Below are positions 1 to 6,561 of a stretch of 9,769 nt of DNA, one piece after another (the first letter of the stretch is position 1; the number at the start of each line of letters is the position of its first letter). A program made the position numbers and the translations under genes. Under the pieces are notes generated by a model, which saw only the letters and a list, made by a program, of their open reading frames with translations, ran no database searches and was not told where the DNA came from. The DNA comes from Clostridia bacterium (GTDB lineage Bacteria > Bacillota > Clostridia > Lachnospirales > WQUN01): the NCBI GenBank assembly GCA_025997155.1, contig BNUF01000085.1:1-9769 (forward strand), in the 5' to 3' direction.

Positions 1-39
1 TTGAGGCGGCTTTTAATTAAAAATTTTGGAGGAACAAAC

Positions 40-1089
40 GTGAAAAAATTTCCGTTAATTTTGGCTATTTCAGTAACATTGCTATTATCGGCTTGCGCAA
101 AACCACCCGCGCAAACGAGTACGCCGGCGGCAGGTACGCCCGCCGCAAGCGCGACCGCGACACCCGAGCCGTCTGGGGACGCGCTTGAGAAACTCGATAT
201 ACAAGCTCTCGGCGGCGGCGCGTGCGGCGCGCCCTCCTATATCGCCTATGAAAAAGGGTTCTTCAAAGACCACGGGCTTGACGTGACGCTCGTGTCGGGT
301 ACTTTTGAGACGAACAAGGCGGGGCTGGCGAACGGCAACTACACAATCGCCAACGGCGACTTCCAGTTTTTCCCGAGCGCGAACGAAGGGCTTGACATAA
401 AAATCATCGGAGGTTTGCACGAAGGCTGCATAAAGTTAGTCGTTCCTCCTGGGTCGCCTATAAAAACCATAGCCGACCTCGCGGGCAAAAACATCGGCGT
501 TGACGAAATGGGCGGCACGCCTATGGCCGTTACGAGCGTATTGCTCGCGAACAACGGCATTGACCCGTCAAGCGGCGTGACATGGGTGCCGTATCCCCTC
601 GACCAGCTCACAGTCGCCGTCGACAAGGGCGAAATAGACGCGTATGCCGCGTGGGACCCCTACGCGACAATCGCCGAGCAAAAAGACAACTACACGGTGC
701 TTTCCGACATTGCGACCGACCCGCTTTTCGCCGACAGGTCTTGCTGCTTCCTGTACGCGTCGGGCAAACAGCTTAAAGACAACCCGCAGCGCGTAAAGAA
801 AGTATATGACGCGTATCTGGACGCGCAAAAATGGATTAGCGAAAACCCGGACGAAGCCGCGCAAATCCTAAGCGACAAAAAGTATGTTCCGACCGAAGAC
901 GTGAGTTTCCTTGCCGAACTCCTTAAGAGTTACAACTATGACGCGCATCACAGCGACAACGCGTCAAAGGCGAAAGAGGACGCCGTATACTTTACGAACG
1001 AACTCAAGAAAACGGGGTATCTCCCTAATGACTTGGATTCGACCGCGTTTATCGACAATCTTTTCTTTGACGTAAATACAATACAATAG
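40..1089 (+). CDS. ABC transporter substrate-binding lipoprotein, NMT1/SsuA-like (NitT/TauT type)
   Basis: This is the extracytoplasmic solute receptor of an ABC importer, tethered to the outer face of the membrane. The chosen start is the GTG at 40, because GGAGGA at 28-33 lies 6 nt upstream and the product then begins with a classic lipoprotein signal (VKKFPLIL..LLLSAC, lipidated Cys19). The frame is open back to base 1, but that stretch looks non-coding. A Thr/Pro/Ala-rich linker covers residues 20-46. The binding domain opens with GAPSYIAYEKGFFKDHGLDV, typical of the NMT1/SsuA/TauA superfamily, and later shows DLAGKNIGV and a DAYAAWDPYA segment. The mature part has Cys62, Cys130 and an adjacent Cys235-Cys236. 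The permease and ATPase follow, so this is a complete importer. The family handles nitrate, sulfonates, taurine or pyrimidine precursors, and the sequence alone does not identify the ligand. Confidence 0.9.
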   Translation: MKKFPLILAISVTLLLSACAKPPAQTSTPAAGTPAASATATPEPSGDALEKLDIQALGGGACGAPSYIAYEKGFFKDHGLDVTLVSGTFETNKAGLANGNYTIANGDFQFFPSANEGLDIKIIGGLHEGCIKLVVPPGSPIKTIADLAGKNIGVDEMGGTPMAVTSVLLANNGIDPSSGVTWVPYPLDQLTVAVDKGEIDAYAAWDPYATIAEQKDNYTVLSDIATDPLFADRSCCFLYASGKQLKDNPQRVKKVYDAYLDAQKWISENPDEAAQILSDKKYVPTEDVSFLAELLKSYNYDAHHSDNASKAKEDAVYFTNELKKTGYLPNDLDSTAFIDNLFFDVNTIQ

Positions 1090-1096
1090 CGAAGTC

Positions 1097-1130
1097 TACC
1101 CCGCCGCCAACAACGGCGGGGTATTTTATG
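1097..1130 (+). terminator. Terminator-like hairpin between binding protein and permease (attenuator or 3' stabiliser)
   Basis: TACCCCGCCG (1097-1106) is the exact reverse complement of CGGCGGGGTA (1114-1123). This gives a 10-bp GC-rich stem with a 7-nt loop, followed by TTTTATG. It lies 8 nt after the binding-protein stop and just before the permease start. The T-tract is short, so a partial terminator or an mRNA-stabilising structure is more likely than full termination. Such hairpins are known to raise binding-protein levels over permease levels in ABC operons; its action here is inferred. Confidence 0.7.
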
Positions 1131-1139
1131 GGGGTTCGT

Positions 1140-2087
1140 ATGTACGTAAAAAATATACTATTGTGGAAAATATTGACTTTTGCGGGGTTTTTCGTTGCAC
1201 TTGCGGAAAGTTTCGTTTTCCCCGCAAAACAAAACGTAAATGAAACGCCTTACAGACTTCTTCTTGTGGGTTTTATAGTATTCTACGCGGTGTTACTCGT
1301 TGTATCTACGGCAAGGAAAACTCAGTATATAAACCGCGGGCCGTTTCGGTTCGCTTGCGGCGTCGTTCTCGCGGTGTATGATTTTTTATCGACAAAATCA
1401 AACATAATGCCGCTCCCGTTTTTTCCCGGGCCCGCGCAAATATTTCAGGTGCTTGTCGAGGACAGAATGAATCTTTTGAAACACACGGCGTTTTCCTTGC
1501 GGTTGTTTTTTGTCGGATTCCTTGTGGGGATTATTATAGGAATCGTCACGGGCGTTATAATCGGTTGGTACGCCGTTTGCAACTACTGGATATTCCCTGT
1601 GCTTAAGGTGACGGGCGTTATCCCCGCCGTCGCGTGGATTCCAATCGCAATGGCAATATTTCCCTCAAGTTTTATCGCGGGCGTGTTCCTAATCGCTATA
1701 TGCTCGTGGTTTCCCGTCGCCTTTATGGTCTCGACGGGCATTTCCGCCACGCCTAAGACATATTTTGAGGCGGCGCGGACGCTGGGCGGCAACTCCGCGT
1801 TTCTGCTCTTTCGGATTGCGCTCCCAAACGCCGTCCCCGCCCTTTTCACGGGCGTTTCCACGGCGACGGGGCTTTCTTTCGGAACTCTCGTCGTCTCCGA
1901 AATGGTCGGCGCGAAGGCGGGGCTGGGTTTCTACATTAACTGGGCAAAAGGCTGGTCGGCGTATTCCAAAGTTTTCGCCGCAATCATCGTTATGGCTGTG
2001 GCGTTCTCAATCGTCCTCTGGGCGATAAACCTTGTGCGGTGCAGGCTTCTGATATGGCAGGCGGGGATTGTCACGGGGAGGGAATAA
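1140..2087 (+). CDS. ABC transporter permease, SsuC/TauC-like (NitT/TauT type)
   Basis: This is the membrane channel subunit of the importer. The ATG at 1140 is preferred because GGGGG at 1130-1134 serves as a ribosome site; an in-frame ATG at 1128 has no such site and lies in the tail of the hairpin. The EAA loop that docks the ATPase is clear at about residue 210 (EAARTLGG...LPNAVPALFTG). The C-terminal half (VSEMVGAKAGLGFYI) is typical of binding-protein-dependent permeases of this type. From the 1140 start the product is 315 residues, longer than the roughly 250-270 usual for SsuC/TauC. The extra length is N-terminal and holds two added hydrophobic segments (about residues 6-27 and 38-56) before the usual core. 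The stop is 1 nt before the ATPase start. Confidence 0.9.
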   Translation: MYVKNILLWKILTFAGFFVALAESFVFPAKQNVNETPYRLLLVGFIVFYAVLLVVSTARKTQYINRGPFRFACGVVLAVYDFLSTKSNIMPLPFFPGPAQIFQVLVEDRMNLLKHTAFSLRLFFVGFLVGIIIGIVTGVIIGWYAVCNYWIFPVLKVTGVIPAVAWIPIAMAIFPSSFIAGVFLIAICSWFPVAFMVSTGISATPKTYFEAARTLGGNSAFLLFRIALPNAVPALFTGVSTATGLSFGTLVVSEMVGAKAGLGFYINWAKGWSAYSKVFAAIIVMAVAFSIVLWAINLVRCRLLIWQAGIVTGRE

Positions 2088-2088
2088 T

Positions 2089-2868
2089 ATGGACGTTTCA
2101 ATAAAAATCGACAACGTAAGCCGAATATACACCGACCCGAGCGGAAACAGCGTCGAGGCGTTGAAAGAGGTTTCCCTCGATATTTTTAAGGGAGAGTTCG
2201 TTAGCCTAATCGGGCCGTCGGGGTGCGGGAAAACGACGCTTTTGCGGCTTATCGCGGGGCTTGATATGCCGCAGGAGGGGGCCGTTTACGACGACGGGGA
2301 GGCGGTGGCTGAACCGAACCCCCAGCGCGGGTACATTTTTCAAAAGGACAGTCTGTTTCCGTGGCTGTCGCTTTACGACAATATCGGAATCGGGCTTAAG
2401 GCGCGGAAGGTATATAAAGAAGAAAAAAACGAAATCCCGAAGTACCTTGAACTTATGGGGCTTACGGAGTTCGCGAAGGCGTATCCGCACCAGATTTCGG
2501 GGGGTATGGGGCAGCGCGTGGCAATCGCCCGCTCGCTTATCAACAAACCTAAGGTGTTACTTCTTGACGAACCGATGGGGGCGCTCGACTCCTTTACCCG
2601 CGCCGATTTGCAGGATAAACTGATTGACATATGGCGCGAAAACGCGATGACGATGATTCTCGTCACCCACGACGTGGACGAAGCCGTGTACCTTAGCGAC
2701 AGGATTGTGATTATGACGCCCCGCCCCGGGAAAATATCGAAAATACTTGACGTGAAAATGTTCCACCCGAGAAATCGCGGGGGTGACGACTTTATGGCAC
2801 TTCGCAAAAAGATACTTAACGAACTCAATCTGGCAAGCGACCCAAATCCGCCCGAATACCATCTTTGA
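2089..2868 (+). CDS. ABC transporter ATP-binding protein, SsuB/TauB-like
   Basis: This is the ATPase that powers the upstream permease from the cytoplasmic face. It starts at the ATG at 2089, 1 nt after the permease stop, with GGGGAGGG just upstream; an in-frame GTG at 2068 inside the permease gene is less likely. The product is 259 residues. Visible motifs are Walker A GPSGCGKT (42-49), the Q-loop in IFQKDSLFPWLSLYDNI, the signature ISGGMGQR (136-143, Ile in place of the common Leu), Walker B VLLLDEP (156-162), and the H-loop VTHDVDEAV (His194). The FPWL segment after the Q-loop is typical of NitT/TauT ATPases. No terminator follows; the next promoter starts almost at the stop codon, so some readthrough into mutS2 is likely. 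Confidence 0.95.
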   Translation: MDVSIKIDNVSRIYTDPSGNSVEALKEVSLDIFKGEFVSLIGPSGCGKTTLLRLIAGLDMPQEGAVYDDGEAVAEPNPQRGYIFQKDSLFPWLSLYDNIGIGLKARKVYKEEKNEIPKYLELMGLTEFAKAYPHQISGGMGQRVAIARSLINKPKVLLLDEPMGALDSFTRADLQDKLIDIWRENAMTMILVTHDVDEAVYLSDRIVIMTPRPGKISKILDVKMFHPRNRGGDDFMALRKKILNELNLASDPNPPEYHL

Positions 2869-2869
2869 C

Positions 2870-2897
2870 TTGACATAATAACCTTATGTGTTATACT
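2870..2897 (+). promoter_or_regulatory. Sigma-A-type promoter for mutS2
   Basis: A perfect -35 box TTGACA (2870-2875) and the -10 box TATACT (2892-2897) are separated by 16 nt, with an extended -10 TG at 2889-2890. The box begins 1 nt after the ATPase stop codon. A transcript would begin near 2904, giving a leader of about 55 nt before the mutS2 start at 2959. Confidence 0.8.
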
Positions 2898-2910
2898 AGA
2901 GCAGTCGCAG

Positions 2911-2937
2911 GAACTTGACAGTATGCTTCGTAAGTTC
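2911..2937 (+). repeat. Inverted repeat in the mutS2 leader
   Basis: GAACTT (2911-2916) and AAGTTC (2932-2937) form a perfect 6-bp inverted repeat around a 15-nt loop. It sits between the predicted transcription start and the ribosome site. It could be a weak RNA hairpin or an operator half-site pair. ACTTGACA at 2913-2920 also repeats the octamer at 2868-2875 that contains the -35 box. The function is unknown. Confidence 0.35.
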
Positions 2938-2958
2938 AAGGTATAGGTGGGACTTATA

Positions 2959-5313
2959 ATGAATGAAAAAGCGCGGCACACACTTGAATTTACTAAGATT
3001 AGGGATATGTTGGGGAAGTATTGCGTGTCGGAAAGAGCGAAAAGATGTGCTAGGGAACTTTCGCCAGTTACGGGCAAGGAAGATATTGAGATGTTGCAGG
3101 AGGAGACTGAACAGGCGGTATCTATGATACTGAAAAACGGTACTCTTCCTCTCGGGGGAATCCGCGATTTGTCTCATATTTTCGCGCGTCTTCGGGTGCG
3201 GGGCGTTTTGCAAGCGTCCGACTTCACGGACATATCGGATTTTTTATATGTGTGCAAAAAGATAACGGGATACTTCCGCGATGAAGCGCGGGACGAATTT
3301 TTTACTGGGTTTGACCTACTATCAGATTTATTCACGCGCATACAGACATTGCCTGAACTCGAACGCGCCATAGCTAGGTGTATCGAGCCGCCAGACGGAA
3401 TCGCGGACTCCGCCTCGGCTAATCTAGGCGGCATACGGCGGAGCATAGCGCAGGTAAACGAGAGAATCCGCGAACAGCTTAACGCGATAATCCGCTCGTC
3501 AAACTACAAGACAATGTTGCAGGAAAACATAATCACAATCAGGAACGACAGGTTTTGCGTCCCTGTGAAACAGGAATACTCCTCGTCCTTTAACGGAATG
3601 ATACACGACCGCTCGTCCACGGGGTCGACTGTTTTTATCGAACCTATGTCCGTTGTGAACCAAAACAACCGTCTCAAAGAGTTACGCGCCGACGAAAAAG
3701 CCGAAATCGAGAAGATTTTGCGGGAGTTGTCGGAACTTTGCGCGGAGGATTTGGAGGTTTTGACAGGTAATTACTGGGTTTTGACGGAACTTGATTTTAT
3801 TTTCGCAAAAGGGGAGCTTTCCGTTTCAATGGGTGGAGTGCGTCCCTCTTTGAACGATAACGGGTACGTGAACATAAAAAAGGCGCGTCACCCTCTTCTT
3901 GACAAAAACAATGTCGTTCCCACGGATATTTACCTCGGCGGGGATTTCACGACGCTTTTGATAACGGGACCGAACACGGGCGGGAAAACCGTGACGCTTA
4001 AAACCGTGGGGCTTTTCACGCTTATGGCGCAGTCGGGCTTGCAAATAAGCGCGTCCGCCGTGGAGGTGTGCGAACTCGCGGTGTTTGACGACGTTTTCGC
4101 GGACATAGGCGACGAACAAAGTATCGAGCAGAGTTTGAGTACGTTTTCGTCGCATATGTCGAACATTACGGATATTTTGAGCGCCGTAACGCCCAATTCG
4201 CTTGTACTTCTGGACGAACTCGGCGCGGGGACAGACCCGACAGAGGGCGCGGCTCTGGCAATCGCCATACTTGAACATTTGCGCAAAATCGGGGTGCGAT
4301 GCGCGGTGACGACCCATTACAGCGAACTCAAAGTGTACGCGCTCTCGACTTTGGGGGTTGAGAACGCGGCTTGCGAGTTTTCGGTGGAGACACTTCGCCC
4401 GACATACAAACTGCTTATCGGAGTTCCGGGGAAAAGCAACGCCTTTGAGATTTCAAGGCGGCTCGGGCTTTCGGACGAGATTATCGAGGACGCGAAAAAC
4501 ACACTCTCAAAGGAAGATATACGGCTTGAGGACGTTATAACCGACCTTGAGATAAGCCGCCGTCACGCGGAGAACGAACGCATTGCTACGCAAAACGCCC
4601 GCGAGGAGGCGGAACGTCTTCGCGAACAGATTGAACAGTCGAAAGAAAACCAAACGGCGCGAAGCGAAAAAATCATATCGGAAGCGCGTGAGAAGGCGCG
4701 TCAAATTTATATCGACGCGAAAAACGAGGCGGACGCGCTGCTTAAAGAATATAAACAAAAACTCAAGGACGACAAGCAAAACGAGGTTAAGAAAAAGTTG
4801 GACGAGAGACTTGGCGCGTTTGGGAGCGTGGATTTGCTGGGGAACGCGGGAGCGAAGACGGCGAACGTGTATAACTTTAAAAAGGGCGACAGCGTGATTG
4901 TTATACCCCTTGACAAACCCGCGGTTATAGCCGAAAACCCCGTAAACGGCGAGGCGTTGGTCGCTATCGGGTCGCTTAAAATGAAAATGTCTCTGAATAA
5001 TTTAAAGAAGGATAAGGCGAAGCCGAAACAACAGGCGGCGGCGTTCGGCGGCGGTAAATCGTCGTCCGTTTCGGCGGAGGTGGACTTGCGCGGGTGTACC
5101 GTGGAGGAGGGGCTTTCAAAGTGCGGAAAATACCTTGACGACGCGTATTTGTCGAACATATCGAAAGTTACGATAATCCACGGCAAAGGTACGGGCGTTT
5201 TGCGCGGCGCGATTACCGCGTATCTCAAGACGCACCCGCACATAAAGTCGTATCGGCTGGGGACTTTCGGCGAGGGCGAGGACGGCGTGACGATTGCGGA
5301 ATTTGATAAATAA
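2959..5313 (+). CDS. mutS2: Endonuclease MutS2 (MutS-like ATPase with Smr domain)
   Basis: MutS2 is a cytoplasmic MutS-family ATPase without the mismatch-recognition domain. Family members suppress homologous recombination, and in Bacillus subtilis MutS2 has been linked to rescue of collided ribosomes. The start at ATG 2959 gives the usual MNEK... N-terminus, with AGGTGGG at 2945-2951 as ribosome site. The product is 784 residues, the normal family length. In order it shows the core/lever region, Walker A GPNTGGKT (337-344), Walker B LVLLDELGAGTDPTEG (from 415), the TTHYSELK segment, a long charged coiled coil (about 515-620), a KOW-like segment (NVYNFKKGDSVIVI), and a C-terminal Smr domain with DLRG (709-712) and HGKGTGVLR (from His741), the residues expected of an active Smr nuclease. 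It has its own promoter. The response regulator lies in the same frame directly after its TAA. Confidence 0.97.
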   Translation: MNEKARHTLEFTKIRDMLGKYCVSERAKRCARELSPVTGKEDIEMLQEETEQAVSMILKNGTLPLGGIRDLSHIFARLRVRGVLQASDFTDISDFLYVCKKITGYFRDEARDEFFTGFDLLSDLFTRIQTLPELERAIARCIEPPDGIADSASANLGGIRRSIAQVNERIREQLNAIIRSSNYKTMLQENIITIRNDRFCVPVKQEYSSSFNGMIHDRSSTGSTVFIEPMSVVNQNNRLKELRADEKAEIEKILRELSELCAEDLEVLTGNYWVLTELDFIFAKGELSVSMGGVRPSLNDNGYVNIKKARHPLLDKNNVVPTDIYLGGDFTTLLITGPNTGGKTVTLKTVGLFTLMAQSGLQISASAVEVCELAVFDDVFADIGDEQSIEQSLSTFSSHMSNITDILSAVTPNSLVLLDELGAGTDPTEGAALAIAILEHLRKIGVRCAVTTHYSELKVYALSTLGVENAACEFSVETLRPTYKLLIGVPGKSNAFEISRRLGLSDEIIEDAKNTLSKEDIRLEDVITDLEISRRHAENERIATQNAREEAERLREQIEQSKENQTARSEKIISEAREKARQIYIDAKNEADALLKEYKQKLKDDKQNEVKKKLDERLGAFGSVDLLGNAGAKTANVYNFKKGDSVIVIPLDKPAVIAENPVNGEALVAIGSLKMKMSLNNLKKDKAKPKQQAAAFGGGKSSSVSAEVDLRGCTVEEGLSKCGKYLDDAYLSNISKVTIIHGKGTGVLRGAITAYLKTHPHIKSYRLGTFGEGEDGVTIAEFDK

Positions 5314-5340
5314 GGACTGGTATATACGGATAGTAATGAT

Positions 5341-6021
5341 ATAAAAATACTTATAGCGGACGACGACGAGCATATTGCCGAATTGATTTCCCTGTATCTT
5401 ACAAAAGAGGGATATAAAACCCTTGAGGCGAAAGACGGAGCGGAGGCGTTCGAGTTGTTTAAAAACCACTCCCCGCACCTTGTTCTTCTTGATATAATGC
5501 TCCCTGTGGAGGACGGATACCAAGTATGCAAAAAAATCCGCCGAATCAGTCAAACCCCCATTATTATGATTACCGCAAGGGGCGAGACAATCGACAAGGT
5601 TCAGGGACTCTCTATCGGCGCGGACGACTACATTGTGAAACCCTTTGACGCGAAGGAAATGGTGGCGCGGGTTAAGGCGGTTCTGCGCCGATATGACAAA
5701 AAGGACGAAAACACGGCGACAGGGAAGCAGGTCGCTTATGCCGATTTGTATGTCGATTTGGACGCGTACACGGTTATATATCGCGGCACACGCGTTGATT
5801 TTACGCCGAAGGAACTTGAACTCTTGTATTTTCTAGCCTCAAACCCCGACAGAGCGTTCACCCGCGACCAACTTCTCGATTATATCTGGGGGTTCGAGTT
5901 CGCGGGGGACACGCGTACCGTGGACGTTCACATTAAACGAGTACGCGAAAAACTCCCCGAGCCGACAAATTGGGCGATTGCGACGGTTTGGGGAGTCGGG
6001 TATAAATTTGAGACAAAGTAA
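5341..6021 (+). CDS. Response regulator, OmpR/PhoB family, with unusual or missing start codon
   Basis: This is a two-component transcription factor. The receiver domain has the full active site: acidic pocket (DDDE), phosphoacceptor Asp51 in VLLDIMLP, Thr78 in MITARG, and Lys100 in IVKPF, counting the codon at 5341 as residue 1. A winged-helix DNA-binding domain follows, with FTPKELELLYFLASNP and a C-terminal RTVDVHIKRVREKL...GVGYKFE. The first canonical start in frame is TTG 5383, but that would remove the acidic pocket and first beta strand, so the true start must be upstream. Between the mutS2 TAA (5311-5313) and 5383 the frame has no ATG, GTG or TTG. An ATA at 5341 would give the family-typical xKILIADDDE; ACG 5326 and CTG 5317 are other near-cognate options. 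An ATG at 5336 is one base out of frame. No histidine kinase gene is adjacent within the window. The domain call is firm and the start is not. Confidence 0.88.
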   Translation: MKILIADDDEHIAELISLYLTKEGYKTLEAKDGAEAFELFKNHSPHLVLLDIMLPVEDGYQVCKKIRRISQTPIIMITARGETIDKVQGLSIGADDYIVKPFDAKEMVARVKAVLRRYDKKDENTATGKQVAYADLYVDLDAYTVIYRGTRVDFTPKELELLYFLASNPDRAFTRDQLLDYIWGFEFAGDTRTVDVHIKRVREKLPEPTNWAIATVWGVGYKFETK

Positions 6022-6024
6022 TTA
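6019..6024. other. Back-to-back convergent stop codons (TAATTA)
   Basis: The response-regulator stop TAA (6019-6021) and the reverse-strand stop of the lipoprotein gene (TTA on the plus strand, 6022-6024) abut with no spacer. No GC-rich hairpin with a T-tract is seen around the junction, so each transcript must run into the opposite gene. Confidence 0.9.
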
Positions 6025-6561
6025 CTGGGTTACATTCTCAAGCCCGCGTTCCTCAAAAACGGTTAGTGACGACGCTTTAAGCGTGAGATACTGGTAGCCG
6101 TCGTCGTCGTACTGCTCGAGCGTGCCGACAACCTCAACCCAGTCGTCCTGTTTCGGGTATTCGGGGCTGTCGCCGTCCAATTGCACCTCAAAACCGACGT
6201 TTCCGTCGTTTCCGCAGCAACCTGGACCGAAACGTATCACATAGTAGTAGTATTTGTTCGCGGCTTCGTCGGCAAGGTACGAATCAAAAACGCCCTCGTA
6301 CTTAATGGTTTTGCCGAGATAGTCTTTATAGTTTGTATAGATATCGTTCACTTGCGCGATAAACATTTTATCCTTGATGGTGATTACTTCACCAGAGTTT
6401 GTGGTGACGGCGGGGGCGGTTGCGCCGTCTTTCGCTTTCGCGACGCTCAAACTTCCGGATTGCCCCGTCACGCGGTCGTTGCCCTCCTGCGCCGTCTGCA
6501 CCGTACACCCCGAAAACATTGCCGCCGCCAAAAAGATACTCATTATCAACTTTTTATTCAT
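6022..6561 (-). CDS. Small lipoprotein with DUF1980/TIGR03943 (YcgQ C-terminal)-like Cys-Cys domain
   Basis: The product is a 179-residue predicted lipoprotein: MNKKLIMSIFLAAAMFSGC gives a signal with lipidated Cys19. A low-complexity linker runs to about residue 57. The C-terminal domain (about 65-170) includes YLGKTIKYEGVF, YYYVIRFGPGCCGNDG with Cys115-Cys116, VGFEV, and DDWVEVVGTLEQY. This pattern resembles, from memory, the C-terminal domain of the DUF1980/TIGR03943 family (B. subtilis YcgQ), and looks like an OB-fold with a possible thiol metal site. The usual membrane-spanning N-terminal part of YcgQ is absent. The gene overlaps the permease stop by 1 nt (TAATG), and AAGGAGG lies 7 nt upstream, so it is translated together with the metal importer. 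A role in zinc or other metal handling at the cell surface is inferred from the Cys pair and the operon. Confidence 0.8.
   Translation of the reverse strand: MNKKLIMSIFLAAAMFSGCTVQTAQEGNDRVTGQSGSLSVAKAKDGATAPAVTTNSGEVITIKDKMFIAQVNDIYTNYKDYLGKTIKYEGVFDSYLADEAANKYYYYVIRFGPGCCGNDGNVGFEVQLDGDSPEYPKQDDWVEVVGTLEQYDDDGYQYLTLKASSLTVFEERGLENVTQ

Noticed and set aside
11..22. Palindrome TTTTAATTAAAA upstream of the binding-protein gene
   Set aside because: A short all-A/T palindrome is expected by chance in a leader and has no partner site.
2915..2947. Second TTGACA with TATAGG as a tandem mutS2 promoter
   Set aside because: The spacer is 21 nt and the -10 box is poor; the upstream promoter at 2870-2897 explains expression better.
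4707..5531. Long minus-strand open frame (274 codons) across the end of mutS2 and start of the response regulator
   Set aside because: Ser-rich shadow translation opposite clear MutS2 coding sequence, with no domain or ribosome site; the same holds for the 234-codon minus frame at 2373-3077.
6072..6084. ACGCT-TTA-AGCGT hairpin as a terminator for the convergent genes
   Set aside because: Only a 5-bp stem with no T-tract on either strand, and it lies inside coding sequence.
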